Below are positions 34,510-43,424 of a DNA stretch of 64,000 nucleotides, piece after piece. This stretch comes from Lichenicoccus roseus (GTDB lineage: Bacteria > Pseudomonadota > Alphaproteobacteria > Acetobacterales > Acetobacteraceae), in assembly GCF_005844085.1 (NCBI RefSeq), contig NZ_VCDI01000001.1, positions 806,001 through 870,000 of the forward strand. Direction: 5' to 3'. Within the stretch, counting starts at the first letter, position 1, and the number at the start of each line of letters is the position of its first letter. Below the pieces are notes generated by a model. The model saw only the letters and a list, made by a program, of their open reading frames with translations. It made no database searches and had not been told where the DNA came from. The position numbers and the translations under genes are program-made.

Positions 34510-35700
34510 ATGAACGAACGTCGATCAGGGCCCCCGGCTCATGAAACCAATGGTCACGGAGCCCGGCCTGATGGAGTTCCCGCACGGGCAACGACCTCGA
34601 AGTCGGTGCGCCTGGCGCTGCAGCAGCCCATCTTCGAGACGGCATTCCGAAAGACCCGTACGCCGATGGTGTTCGCCGATCCCACCCAGCCCGACTGCCC
34701 GATCGTGGAAGCCAACGCCGCCTTCAGCACCCAGACGGGATATGCGAACGATGAAGTGCTCGGCCGCAACTGCCGGTTCCTGCAGGGCCCGGACACCGAT
34801 CCCGCGGCGGTCGCACGCATACGCTCGGCGATCCGCGAGCGCCGCGCGATCACCGAGGAGCTGTACAACTACCGGCGCGACGGCTCCGGCTTCTGGAACG
34901 CACTCCACATAAGCCCGGTCTTTGCGGAGGACGGTGCGCTCCTGTATTTCTTTGCCAGCCAGATCGACGTCAGCGAGCACCGCGAGATGATACGGCGCCA
35001 GTCCCGCCGCATCGAGAGCATTGGCGCCCTCTCGTCGGGCGTCGCGCACGAGTTCAACAACCTGATGACGGTGATCCTGGGCAGTGTCGAGCTTGCGACC
35101 GCGCGTGTTGCCGACGACCTGCAGCGCCGCCATCTCGAACGTGCCGGCTGGGGCGCGCAGCGTGCCGGCATGCTGGCTGGCCAGCTGTTGTCGCTGTCCA
35201 GCCGGCAGGAGAGCCACGACCGGGCGCTCGACCTCAACCAGGCGATGCGCGGCATGGCGGACCGGCTGGCCCGGAACTTCGGGCCCCGGATGCCGATCGA
35301 GCTCGCCCTGCAGGCTGCGCCGGCCCCGGTGCGACTCGATCCGGACCAGCTCGAGCGGGTCATGGTCGAATTGATACGCAACGCCGTGGATGCGATGCCG
35401 GCGGGCGGACGCATCGTCATCCGGACGGCCCGGTTGACGCTGGCGGAGGAGACCCAGCTGTTCAATGGCCAGGGGGCAGTGGAACTGGTCATCGAGGACG
35501 AGGGACCAGGAATGCTGCCGGAAGTGGTCGAACGGGCAACGGAGCTGTTCTTCACCACAAAGGATGCCGCCCTCAGCAGCGGGGTCGGGCTGTTCGTGGC
35601 CCTGGACTTCGTCGACAAGGCCGGCGGCCGGATGCAGATCGACAGCCGTCCCGGTGCCGGGACCCGGATCCGGCTGCTGTTCCCGTTCAGTCGCGACTGA
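34510..35700 (+). CDS. LOV-domain sensor histidine kinase (blue-light receptor)
   Basis: A 396-residue soluble kinase. Residues about 35-145 form a LOV photosensor: the flavin-adduct cysteine lies in GRNCRFLQGPDTD (Cys88 from this start), preceded by NAAFSTQTGY and followed by NYRRDGSGFWNALHISPV and the glutamine strand YFFASQIDVSEH. A HisKA-like helix follows with the phospho-acceptor His in SGVAHEFNNLMTVI (about His170), then an ATPase domain with ELIRNAVDAM (N box), EDEGPGML (G1) and FFTTKDAALSSGVGLFVAL (F and G2). No receiver domain is fused and no response regulator is adjacent. The start may instead be the GTG at 34495; neither has a strong ribosome binding site. Confidence 0.92.
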   Translation: MNERRSGPPAHETNGHGARPDGVPARATTSKSVRLALQQPIFETAFRKTRTPMVFADPTQPDCPIVEANAAFSTQTGYANDEVLGRNCRFLQGPDTDPAAVARIRSAIRERRAITEELYNYRRDGSGFWNALHISPVFAEDGALLYFFASQIDVSEHREMIRRQSRRIESIGALSSGVAHEFNNLMTVILGSVELATARVADDLQRRHLERAGWGAQRAGMLAGQLLSLSSRQESHDRALDLNQAMRGMADRLARNFGPRMPIELALQAAPAPVRLDPDQLERVMVELIRNAVDAMPAGGRIVIRTARLTLAEETQLFNGQGAVELVIEDEGPGMLPEVVERATELFFTTKDAALSSGVGLFVALDFVDKAGGRMQIDSRPGAGTRIRLLFPFSRD

Positions 35701-35720
35701 GCATCAGCTTCGGTCTGGTG

Positions 35721-36734
35721 TCAGCCACGGGGGATGCGTCCCTCGAGCGGGTAGGCGGGATCGTTGTAGCCGGGCGTCGAGGGATGTCCCGGCGTCACCA
35801 GGCGGTCGACCAGGGCCTCGTCCTCACCGGTGAAGCGGTAGTCCAGCGCGCCGGCATAGTCCTCCCACTGCTCCAGGGTGCGGGGTCCGGCGATGGCGCC
35901 GGTAATCAGCCGGTTGTTCAGCACCCAGGCGGTGGCGAACTGGCCGGGCGTGATGCCACGCACCCTGGCGTGCGCCGCGATCTCCTGTGCGGCCAGCAGG
36001 CTCTCCTCGCGCCACTCGGTCTCCATCATGCGCTTGTCCTGCCGCCCGGCGCGGCTGCCCTCGTCCGGCGCGGCACCCGGCTTGTATTTCCCGGTCAGCA
36101 CGCCACGCGCCAGCGGACTGTATGGAAAGACGCCGAGGCCCAGATGCGCGCAGGCCGGCAGGTGCTCGACCTCGGGCATCCGGTTGAGCGCGTTGTAGTA
36201 GGGCTGGCTCACCACCGGGCGACCGATGCCGGCTGCGTCGCATAGCCGCGCGATCTCCGCGACCCGCCAGGCGCGATGGTTGGACACCCCGAAATGCCGG
36301 ATGCGGCCGGAACGCACCAGGTCTGCCATGGCGCCCACCACCTCCTCGAGCGGCGTCGCATGGTCCTCCTTGTGCAGGTACAGGATGTCGATGACTTCGG
36401 TGCCGAGCCGCCTCAGGCTGGCCTCGACCGCGGTGAAGGCATAGCGACGCGAGAGGCCGCGCGCGTTCGGCCCTTCGCCCGTGGGGTTGGCAAGCTTGGT
36501 GGCCAGGATCCACCAGTCGCGGGCGTGGGCGATGGCGCGCCCGACCACGCGCTCGCTCTCGCCGGCATTGTAGACGTCGGCGGTGTCGATGAAGTTGATG
36601 CCCTGGTCGTGCGCCCGGGCGACGATGCGGGCGCTGTCCGCCTCGCTGGTGGCGCCGCCGAACATCATGGTGCCGAGGCAGAGCGGCGACACCATCAGGC
36701 CGCTGCGGCCGAGGTTGCGATACTCCATGGTCAT
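35721..36734 (-). CDS. Aldo/keto reductase
   Basis: A 337-residue NADPH-dependent oxidoreductase with a TIM-barrel fold. The catalytic tetrad is visible: Asp and Tyr in FIDTADVYNAGESE (about 49-62), Lys in WILATKLANP and His in DILYLHKEDHATP. The NADPH-binding C-terminal part includes YSPLARGVLTGKY and AIAGPRTLEQWED. It resembles the YajO/Tas-like subgroup. The ATG at 36734 overlaps the stop of the DUF2237 gene (ATGA); a second ATG at 36728 has better spacing from GGAG and could be the true start. Substrate unknown. Confidence 0.9.
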   Translation of the reverse strand: MTMEYRNLGRSGLMVSPLCLGTMMFGGATSEADSARIVARAHDQGINFIDTADVYNAGESERVVGRAIAHARDWWILATKLANPTGEGPNARGLSRRYAFTAVEASLRRLGTEVIDILYLHKEDHATPLEEVVGAMADLVRSGRIRHFGVSNHRAWRVAEIARLCDAAGIGRPVVSQPYYNALNRMPEVEHLPACAHLGLGVFPYSPLARGVLTGKYKPGAAPDEGSRAGRQDKRMMETEWREESLLAAQEIAAHARVRGITPGQFATAWVLNNRLITGAIAGPRTLEQWEDYAGALDYRFTGEDEALVDRLVTPGHPSTPGYNDPAYPLEGRIPRG

Positions 36735-37141
36735 GCTCCGGTGGCCTGGTGCCGCTTGAGGTCGTCGAGCTCGCAATGCTCGAGCGCGCCGATCTCGGTC
36801 GCCTCGAGCACTACCTGCGGCGCCTTGCCGGCGAGGAACGCTTCCTGCCAGCGCGGCGCGCACAGGCACCAGCGATCACCAGGCTGCAGGCCGGGAAAGC
36901 CGAAGGCCGGCATGGGCGTGCCGAGATCGTTGCCGCGCGCACCGCTGAAGGCGAGGAACTCGGCGGTCACGATCGCACAGACCGTGTGGCTGCCCAGATC
37001 GGCGGCGCTGGTGGCGCAGCAACCATCCCGGTGGAAGCCGGTGAGCGGCTGCATCGAGCAGGTCTGCAGCGTCCCGCCGAGAACGTTGCGTGGCTCGGGG
37101 CGCCGCTCCGGCCGGCCGCTTCCGGTACTGTCCAACGGCAT
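36731..37141 (-). CDS. DUF2237 family protein
   Basis: A 136-residue protein of a widespread uncharacterised family. The family core is complete: NVLGGTLQTCSMQPLTGFHRDGCC, HTVCAIVTAEFLAFSGARGNDL and GFPGLQPGDRWCLCAPRWQEA, with five conserved cysteines. The ATG at 37141 is preceded by GGAGAG; ATGs at 37153 and 37225 are further in-frame options. It overlaps the aldo/keto reductase start, so the two form a coupled pair. Confidence 0.85.
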   Translation of the reverse strand: MPLDSTGSGRPERRPEPRNVLGGTLQTCSMQPLTGFHRDGCCATSAADLGSHTVCAIVTAEFLAFSGARGNDLGTPMPAFGFPGLQPGDRWCLCAPRWQEAFLAGKAPQVVLEATEIGALEHCELDDLKRHQATGA

Positions 37142-37265
37142 GTGGCTCTCCATGATGAGAAGCGAAGGGGATGATAGGGTAATGACGTGGCCTGGCATTC
37201 CGGGTTGCGACTCGGGCGCCGACACGCGCGGGCGACCGGGCCTGGCTTAGGCGGAAGATTGGCGG

Positions 37266-38426
37266 ATGCGGTTCCTGCACACTTCGGACTGGCAGATCGG
37301 CAAGGCATTCGGCTTCGCCGACGATGCCACGCGGGCGGTGCTGCACGACGAACGGCTCGAGGTGATCGGCAGGCTCGGCCGGCTCGCCCAGGCGCAGGGT
37401 GCGACGGCTGTGCTGGTGGCCGGCGACGTCTATGACGTGGCGGACCCCAGCGACCGCACGCTGCGGCAGCCGATCGAGCGCATGCGGCAGTTTCCGACGC
37501 TCGAATGGCATCTGATCCCGGGCAACCACGACCCGCACACGCCGAACGGCCCGTGGGACCGGCTGCAGCGCGCCGGCGTGCCGCCGAACGTGCATCTGCA
37601 TCTCGCCCCGCAGGCGCAGGCGGTCGGCGATGCCGTCCTGGTGCCTGTGGTACTCACCAGGCGGCATGCGCTGGGTGACCCGACCGCCGGCATGGACGCC
37701 ATCGCGACCCCGGAGGGCGCAATCCGGCTCGGTCTCGCGCATGGTTCGCTGCGCCAGTTCGGCGCCGAGGACAGCACCACACACAACCTGATCGCCTTCG
37801 ATCGCGCCGATCGCGCCGGGCTGGCCTACCTCGCCCTGGGGGACTGGCACGGCGGCCAGTGCTTCGGAAGCGGGGATACCGGCAGCCGGAGCTGGTATTC
37901 CGGCACCCCGGAGGTCGACGCCTTCGATACCGGGGGTTGGGGCGGCGGCGAGGCGCTGCTGGTGCAGATCGACGGTCCGCGCGCGCTGCCGGACGTCACC
38001 CGGCACCGCGTCGGGCGCTTCAAATGGCGGCGGGAGGCCGCGACGCTGCACTCCATCACCGACATCGACCTGCTCGAGACCAGGCTGCGCAACCTGCAGC
38101 CCGACCTCAGCACGCTGCTGGTCAGCCTGCGGGTCGAGGGGGCGCTGTCCCTGGCGGCGCGCGAGGCCTACGAGCGCCGCATCCGGGGCGACGCCGCCAG
38201 CGCCTTGCGCGCCCTGCGGCTCGACGACGGCCGCCTGCAGCCGGAGCCGTCGACCGCCGACCTGGAGGCGATCGACCAGGGCGGCTTCGTGCGTGTCGCC
38301 GCCGAACGGCTGGCGCGGATGGCGGCCGATCCGGCCGAACTGCGCAGGGGCATCGCGGCGCAGGCGCTGCAGCGGCTGTATGTGCTGCACATGCGACGCG
38401 CGGGCGAGACGGAGGCCGGCGCGTGA
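37266..38426 (+). CDS. SbcD/YhaO-like metallophosphoesterase (DNA exonuclease)
   Basis: A 386-residue Mre11-type nuclease. The metal-binding motifs run in order: FLHTSDWQIGK (Asp, His near the N-terminus), VLVAGDVYDVADP, IPGNHDPH and LAHGSLR, with LALGDWHGGQ as the last histidine motif. The C-terminal half beyond about residue 230 is a capping region. It overlaps the next gene, an SMC-like ATPase, by GTGA. The pair corresponds to SbcD-SbcC or YhaO-YhaN, which process DNA ends and hairpins. Confidence 0.9.
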   Translation: MRFLHTSDWQIGKAFGFADDATRAVLHDERLEVIGRLGRLAQAQGATAVLVAGDVYDVADPSDRTLRQPIERMRQFPTLEWHLIPGNHDPHTPNGPWDRLQRAGVPPNVHLHLAPQAQAVGDAVLVPVVLTRRHALGDPTAGMDAIATPEGAIRLGLAHGSLRQFGAEDSTTHNLIAFDRADRAGLAYLALGDWHGGQCFGSGDTGSRSWYSGTPEVDAFDTGGWGGGEALLVQIDGPRALPDVTRHRVGRFKWRREAATLHSITDIDLLETRLRNLQPDLSTLLVSLRVEGALSLAAREAYERRIRGDAASALRALRLDDGRLQPEPSTADLEAIDQGGFVRVAAERLARMAADPAELRRGIAAQALQRLYVLHMRRAGETEAGA

Positions 38427-41125
38427 GGATCCGATCGCTCGAACTCACTGGCTTCCGCAAGTTCGACCGCCCGGTCCGGATCGAGGGCCTCGCGGACGGC
38501 ATGAACGTGCTGTCGGCGCCGAACGAGTTCGGCAAGTCGACCCTGCTCGACGCCATACGCGGGGTGCTGTTCGAGCGGCACAGTTCGAACGCGGCGGCGG
38601 TGCGCAGCATGCAGCACTGGCGCGGCAAGACCTCTCCGGTGGTGGCGCTCGGCTTCGAATGGGCGGGCGGCCTGCACCGGATCGAGAAGCGCTTCCTGCA
38701 CCGCGAGCCGTATGCGCGCCTCACGCTGCCGGACGGCATTCGCCACGAGGGCGACGCCGCGGAGGAGGCGCTGCAGGCTCTGCTCGGCTTTCGCCCGCCC
38801 GGCAAGCAGGGCGCCAAGGCGGAGGATGCCGGGATGTGGGGCGCGCTGTGGGTGGCGCAGCGGGAGTCTGTGCGGCAGCCGGAACTGAACGACCTCGCAC
38901 GGGCGACCATCCATGCCTGCCTGGAGACCGAGCTCGGCACGCTGACCGGCGGTGCGCGCGGCCAGGCGCTGCTCGCCGACGCCCGCGCCGAACTGGGCCG
39001 CCTGCTCGACGGCAACGGCCGGCCACGGGGCCGCTACAAGGAGATCTCCGGCCTGCTCACCCAGGCCGAGGATACCCAGCAGGCACTGATCGAGCGGCGG
39101 CGGCAACTGGATGACGATCTCGACGCCCTGCAGCGCCAACGCCGCACGCTCGCCGCCGCCAGCGATGCCGACGAGGCGGCGCGGCTGGAAGCCGACCTGT
39201 CGGAGGCGCGGCGACGGCGCGATGCGGTATTGCGCTACGAGGATCTGCGCCGGCAGGCCCTGACCGACCTGAACCTCGCCGAGGGGCGGCAGCAGGCGGC
39301 GATGGCCGAGACCCTGCGCCGGCAGCAGCGCGGCGAGACCCTGGCCCAGGCGATCGCCGAGGCGGCGCGCCTGCAGGCGGTGGTGGCGGAAGCGCAGGCG
39401 GAATTGGCTTCTGCCGACGAAGCGCTGGCGCAGGCCTCGGCGTCGCTTGAGCTGGCGGTACAGGCCGGGACGGCGGCGATGCTCAGGCTGCGGCAGGCCC
39501 GCACGGTGTCCGAGCTGGCGCTGCGGGCGGCGGCGATGACGGCGCTTGGGGACCGGCTGCAGCGGGCCGAGGCGGCGCAGGCGGTGGTCAACGAGCTTGC
39601 CGGCGAACTTGCCGCCATGCGCGTGGATGCGGCTGCGGTGCAGGCGGTGCACGCCGCGGCGCGCGAGGAGCAGCGGTCGCGGGCAGTGCTCGATGCGCAG
39701 GCCACCCTGATCGAGTTCGAGCTCGAGCCGGGCGCGACCGGCCTGCTGGTCGACGGCGAGGCGGCCACTCCGGGACGCTCGGCGCGCCGCCTGGTAGAGC
39801 CTGCCGAGATCATCATCCCCGGTTACGGCCGCCTGCGCATCAGCCCGGCGATACGCGACCGCGACAGGATGCAGGACGCCATCGCGCAGTCGGTCGAGCA
39901 CCTGCGCGCGGCGCTGGCGGCGATCGGCGCATCGGACGCGGACGATGCCGAGCGACGGCTGCAGCGCCGGCACAGCTGCGAGCAGCGGCTGGCGCACGCG
40001 CGCGGCGAACTCGCGCTGCAGACGCCGGCCGACCCTGGCCACGGCCTCGCGGCCGGTCTTGATCCGTTGCGCAACCACCTGCAGGCGTCGCGCAGCCGGC
40101 TCGCCGCCGAGCTGTCCGAAGTGGAGATGGCATCGGTGCCGGCTCCGGAGATCGCCGAGGCGGAGCTGCGGACGGCGCAGGCGTCGGAGACGGCGGCAAC
40201 CGAGATGACGCAGGGCGCTCGGGCGGCGCTTTCGGCCCCTCAGGCCCGGCGGCTGCGCTGCTTCGAGACCCTGGCCGGGCAGAGCGCGTCGCTGGAGGCC
40301 GTGCGCGAGAGCGTGGCGAGGCTGCAGCGCGAGATTGCCGAGGCAGCCGGGGAGGAGCCGGACGCGGCGCTGGCGGACCGGCTGGCGCAGTCGGCGCAGG
40401 CCCTCGAGAGGCAGCGCGAGCTGGCGGCGCGGGCCGTGGGCGAACAGCCCGCCGACACGCTGGACGCCGTCAATGCGCGCATCCAGCGCTACGAGCAGGC
40501 GATCGTGCAGCAGCGCGACGCGGTGCGGCGCCTGCAGCAGGACATCGCGGTGCTGCAGAGCCGGATCCAGCAGCAGGAAGGCGCCGGCATCGACGAGCAG
40601 ATCGCCACCGCCGCCACCGCCTGCGACGACCTGCGGCGCGAGTACGAGGGGCTGCAGGCGGAAGCCGAGGTGCTGACGCTGCTGCGCGATACCCTCATCG
40701 CCAGCGAGCGCGAGGCCAAGGAACGCTACATGGCGCCGGTGGCGGCGCGCATCACGCCCTACCTGCGCGGCCTGTTCCCCGGCACCAGCGTCACCTGCGA
40801 CGAGGAATTCCGCATCACCGGGCTGGGCCGTGGCGGCAGCACCGACGATGCGGTCGACCGGCTGTCGGATGGCACCCAGGAGCAGATCGCGGTGCTGTCC
40901 CGCCTTGCCTTCGCCGACATGCTGCTCGATCGCGGCAAGCCGGCGATGGTGATCCTGGACGACGCCCTGGCCTATTCGGACCGCGACCGCCTGGAGCGGA
41001 TGTTCGACCTGCTGACCCAGGCGGCGTCGCGCATGCAGATCCTGGTGCTGACCTGCCGCGGCGAGTTGTTCACCCGGCTGGGCGGGCACCGCGTCGAGCT
41101 GGTGGAGACCACGCCGGCTTCGTGA
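38423..41125 (+). CDS. SbcC/YhaN-like AAA ATPase with long coiled coil
   Basis: A 900-residue Rad50-like partner of the upstream nuclease. The GTG at 38423 overlaps the upstream stop and gives the standard start RIRSLELTGFRKF. The P-loop is SAPNEFGKSTLLDAIRG (about 33-49). Long Ala/Glu/Arg/Gln-rich coiled coils fill about 200-750, and the C-terminal ABC half has the signature region VDRLSDGTQEQIAVLSRLAFADML, Walker B PAMVILDDALAYSD and the final LVLTC. There is no zinc-hook CxxC that I can see in the middle, which favours the YhaN type over canonical SbcC. Confidence 0.88.
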   Translation: MRIRSLELTGFRKFDRPVRIEGLADGMNVLSAPNEFGKSTLLDAIRGVLFERHSSNAAAVRSMQHWRGKTSPVVALGFEWAGGLHRIEKRFLHREPYARLTLPDGIRHEGDAAEEALQALLGFRPPGKQGAKAEDAGMWGALWVAQRESVRQPELNDLARATIHACLETELGTLTGGARGQALLADARAELGRLLDGNGRPRGRYKEISGLLTQAEDTQQALIERRRQLDDDLDALQRQRRTLAAASDADEAARLEADLSEARRRRDAVLRYEDLRRQALTDLNLAEGRQQAAMAETLRRQQRGETLAQAIAEAARLQAVVAEAQAELASADEALAQASASLELAVQAGTAAMLRLRQARTVSELALRAAAMTALGDRLQRAEAAQAVVNELAGELAAMRVDAAAVQAVHAAAREEQRSRAVLDAQATLIEFELEPGATGLLVDGEAATPGRSARRLVEPAEIIIPGYGRLRISPAIRDRDRMQDAIAQSVEHLRAALAAIGASDADDAERRLQRRHSCEQRLAHARGELALQTPADPGHGLAAGLDPLRNHLQASRSRLAAELSEVEMASVPAPEIAEAELRTAQASETAATEMTQGARAALSAPQARRLRCFETLAGQSASLEAVRESVARLQREIAEAAGEEPDAALADRLAQSAQALERQRELAARAVGEQPADTLDAVNARIQRYEQAIVQQRDAVRRLQQDIAVLQSRIQQQEGAGIDEQIATAATACDDLRREYEGLQAEAEVLTLLRDTLIASEREAKERYMAPVAARITPYLRGLFPGTSVTCDEEFRITGLGRGGSTDDAVDRLSDGTQEQIAVLSRLAFADMLLDRGKPAMVILDDALAYSDRDRLERMFDLLTQAASRMQILVLTCRGELFTRLGGHRVELVETTPAS

Positions 41126-41130
41126 CGGCC

Positions 41131-41148
41131 CCGGCTTCCCGGAGCCGG
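41131..41148. terminator. Hairpin between convergent genes
   Basis: A 6-bp perfect stem (CCGGCT with AGCCGG) with a 6-base loop sits in the 30-base gap between the ATPase gene and trmJ. It could stop transcription from either side. No T-run is present, so confidence is limited. Confidence 0.4.
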
Positions 41149-41155
41149 CATCGGC

Positions 41156-41950
41156 TCAGGAAGTCTCGTCGCGTCCGCGTATCTTGCGGCCCAGCGCCAG
41201 TTCGGTGACCACGCCGTGCAAGGTGCGCAACTCCTGCTGCGTGACCTCGCCACGCTCGAACAGGTGTCGCAGGTTGCGCACCATGCCGGGGCGCTTCTGC
41301 TCGTTGCGCAGGAAGCCGCACTCGTCGAGCTCGGCGGTGAGGTGGCGGATGAAGTTCTCCAGCTCGCCCTTGTTGGCGATATGGCTCTCGTTGGTCATCA
41401 GCGTGCGCGGCGGCGTGCCGTCATCGGCCATCCACCATTCGTAGGCCATGATCATCACCGCCTGCGCCAGGTTGAGCGACATGAAGCCCGGGTTCAGCGG
41501 ATAGCGGATCAGCGCGTCGGCGCGGGCCATGTCGTCGTTATCGAGGCCGGCGCGCTCCGGACCGAACAGGATGCCGCAGCCGAGGCCCCGGCCGGTGATG
41601 GCACGCAGCTCGGCGGCGCCGCCACGCGCGGTCAGCACCGGCTTCACGATATGACGCGGTCGTGGACAGGTGGCGAACACGTGGTGCAGGTCGGCGACCG
41701 CGCCGTCGACATCCTCGTGCACCGAGGCGGCATCGAGGATGCGGTCGGCCCCGGACGCCGAGCGCCAGGCGCGCTCCTGCGGCCAGCCGTCGCGGGGCTT
41801 CACCAGGCGCAGGTGGAACAGGCCGCCATTGGCCATCGCGCGCGCCACCGCACCGACATTCTCGGCGAGCTGCGGACGCACCAGGATCACCACCGGACTG
41901 TTGCCGATCGGCGCGAGGTCGGCGCCGCCGTCCCTGCCCGTCATGGCCAA
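41156..41950 (-). CDS. trmJ: tRNA (cytidine/uridine-2'-O-)-methyltransferase TrmJ
   Basis: A 264-residue SPOUT-class RNA methyltransferase that modifies position 32 of tRNAs. The N-terminal half has VVILVRPQLAENVGAVARAMANGG, and the knot region reads GILFGPERAGLDNDD and NPGFMSLNLAQAVMIMAYEW, matching TrmJ. The C-terminal 90 residues are the helical TrmJ extension. It lies 18 bases after cysS and is likely in one transcript with it. An ATG at 41944 is an alternative start. Confidence 0.9.
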   Translation of the reverse strand: MAMTGRDGGADLAPIGNSPVVILVRPQLAENVGAVARAMANGGLFHLRLVKPRDGWPQERAWRSASGADRILDAASVHEDVDGAVADLHHVFATCPRPRHIVKPVLTARGGAAELRAITGRGLGCGILFGPERAGLDNDDMARADALIRYPLNPGFMSLNLAQAVMIMAYEWWMADDGTPPRTLMTNESHIANKGELENFIRHLTAELDECGFLRNEQKRPGMVRNLRHLFERGEVTQQELRTLHGVVTELALGRKIRGRDETS

Positions 41951-41968
41951 CCCGTCATGGCCGGGCCA

Positions 41969-43342
41969 TCAGGCGCGGCGCCATGTCGTTCCGGTCGGAT
42001 TATCCTCCAGCACGATCCCCTGCCCCGACAGCTCGCCACGGATGGCGTCGGCGCGTGCGAAGTCGCGGCTCTTGCGGGCTGCGATGCGCTCGGCGATCAG
42101 CGCCTCGACGGCGGCGTCGGCGTCCTGGCTGCCGCCCTGCCGGAACCAGTCGTGCGGCGCCTCGCCGAGCAGGCCGATCAGGGCGCCGGCTTCACGCAGG
42201 CCGGCCGCCGCCCGCGCGTCGCCGGCCAGCGCGGCATCCGCCAGCCCATGCAGCACCGATATCGCGAGCGGCGTGTTGAGGTCGTCGCACATGGCTCCCA
42301 GGAACGCCTCCGGCAGATCGCCCGGCGTGGTCGGAACCGCCTCGTGACGTTCCAGCGCACGGTAGAACCGGTCCAACGTGCGACGCGCCTCCGACAGGCC
42401 CGGGCGCGTGAAGTTCAGCACCGAGCGGTAGTGGGTGCCGAGCAGCAGCAGGCGCAGCGCCTCGGCCGGCGCCTCGTCGAGGATCTCGCGGACGGTGTGG
42501 AAATTGCCGAGGCTCTTGGACATCTTCTCGCCGTCGACCAGCAGCATGGCGTTGTGCAGCCAGACGTTGGCGAAGCCGGTGCCGGGATAGCCGCACAGGC
42601 TCTGCGCGCGCTCGTTCTCGTGGTGCGGGAACAGCAGGTCGCTGCCGCCGCCATGGATGTCGAAGCTGCCGCCGAGATATTCGTGCGCCATCGCCGAGCA
42701 TTCGATATGCCAGCCCGGACGCCCGCGCCCCCACGGGCTGTCCCAGCCCGGCAGGTCCGGCGTCGAGGGCTTCCACAGCACGAAGTCGCCGGCATCGCGC
42801 TTGTACGGCGCCACCTCGACCCGGGCGCCGGCCAGCAGTTCCTCCGGATCGCGCCCGGACAGCCTGCCATAGTCGGGGAAACTCGCCACCGAGAACAGCA
42901 CGTGGCCCTCGGCGGCATAGGCGTGGCCCGCGCCGATCAGGCCCTGGATCAGGGCGATCATCTCGCCCACGTGACGGGTCGCGCGCGGCTCGTGGTCGGG
43001 TGCTAGATTGCCGATCGCGGCGAGGTCGGCGTGGAAATCCGCCGTGGTCCGCGCCGTCAGCTCGTCGATGGCGATGCCGCACTCGCGGGCGCGGGCGTTG
43101 ATCTTGTCGTCCACGTCGGTGATGTTGCGGACAAAGGTCACGCGCGGGTAGAGCCGGCGCAGCAGCCGCACCAGGATGTCGGCCGCGACCATGGCGCGCA
43201 GGTTGCCGATATGGGCGAGGTCGTAGACCGTCGGCCCACAATAATAGACCCGCACATGCTCCGGATCGAGCGGCACGAACGGCACCTCGCCGCGGGTCAG
43301 GCTGTCATGCAGCCTCAGGATTGGCGACGCGGAGCGGGACAT
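41969..43342 (-). CDS. cysS: Cysteinyl-tRNA synthetase
   Basis: Charges tRNA-Cys. It is 457 residues. Class I motifs are present: the HIGH-like HIGN in [12 protein letters not shown] and KMSKS in [13 protein letters not shown]. Zinc ligands are recognisable in [22 protein letters not shown] and the HHENE segment. The C-terminal DALR-type helical part follows ([12 protein letters not shown]). The start is the ATG at 43342; upstream sequence in frame has no family similarity. The antiporter gene is divergent. Confidence 0.96.
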   Translation of the reverse strand: MSRSASPILRLHDSLTRGEVPFVPLDPEHVRVYYCGPTVYDLAHIGNLRAMVAADILVRLLRRLYPRVTFVRNITDVDDKINARARECGIAIDELTARTTADFHADLAAIGNLAPDHEPRATRHVGEMIALIQGLIGAGHAYAAEGHVLFSVASFPDYGRLSGRDPEELLAGARVEVAPYKRDAGDFVLWKPSTPDLPGWDSPWGRGRPGWHIECSAMAHEYLGGSFDIHGGGSDLLFPHHENERAQSLCGYPGTGFANVWLHNAMLLVDGEKMSKSLGNFHTVREILDEAPAEALRLLLLGTHYRSVLNFTRPGLSEARRTLDRFYRALERHEAVPTTPGDLPEAFLGAMCDDLNTPLAISVLHGLADAALAGDARAAAGLREAGALIGLLGEAPHDWFRQGGSQDADAAVEALIAERIAARKSRDFARADAIRGELSGQGIVLEDNPTGTTWRRA

Positions 43343-43424
43343 GCGCGCTTTCTGCGTCAGGGCGGCCCTGCGTGCAACAGCAGGCCTCGGCGGCGTATCG
43401 GGTTTCCCATTATACCCTGCCCGC

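Noticed and set aside
37859-38422. Apparent N-terminal extension of the SbcC-like ATPase
   Set aside because: It overlaps the nuclease gene in another frame and lacks similarity; the GTG at 38423 gives the standard N-terminus.
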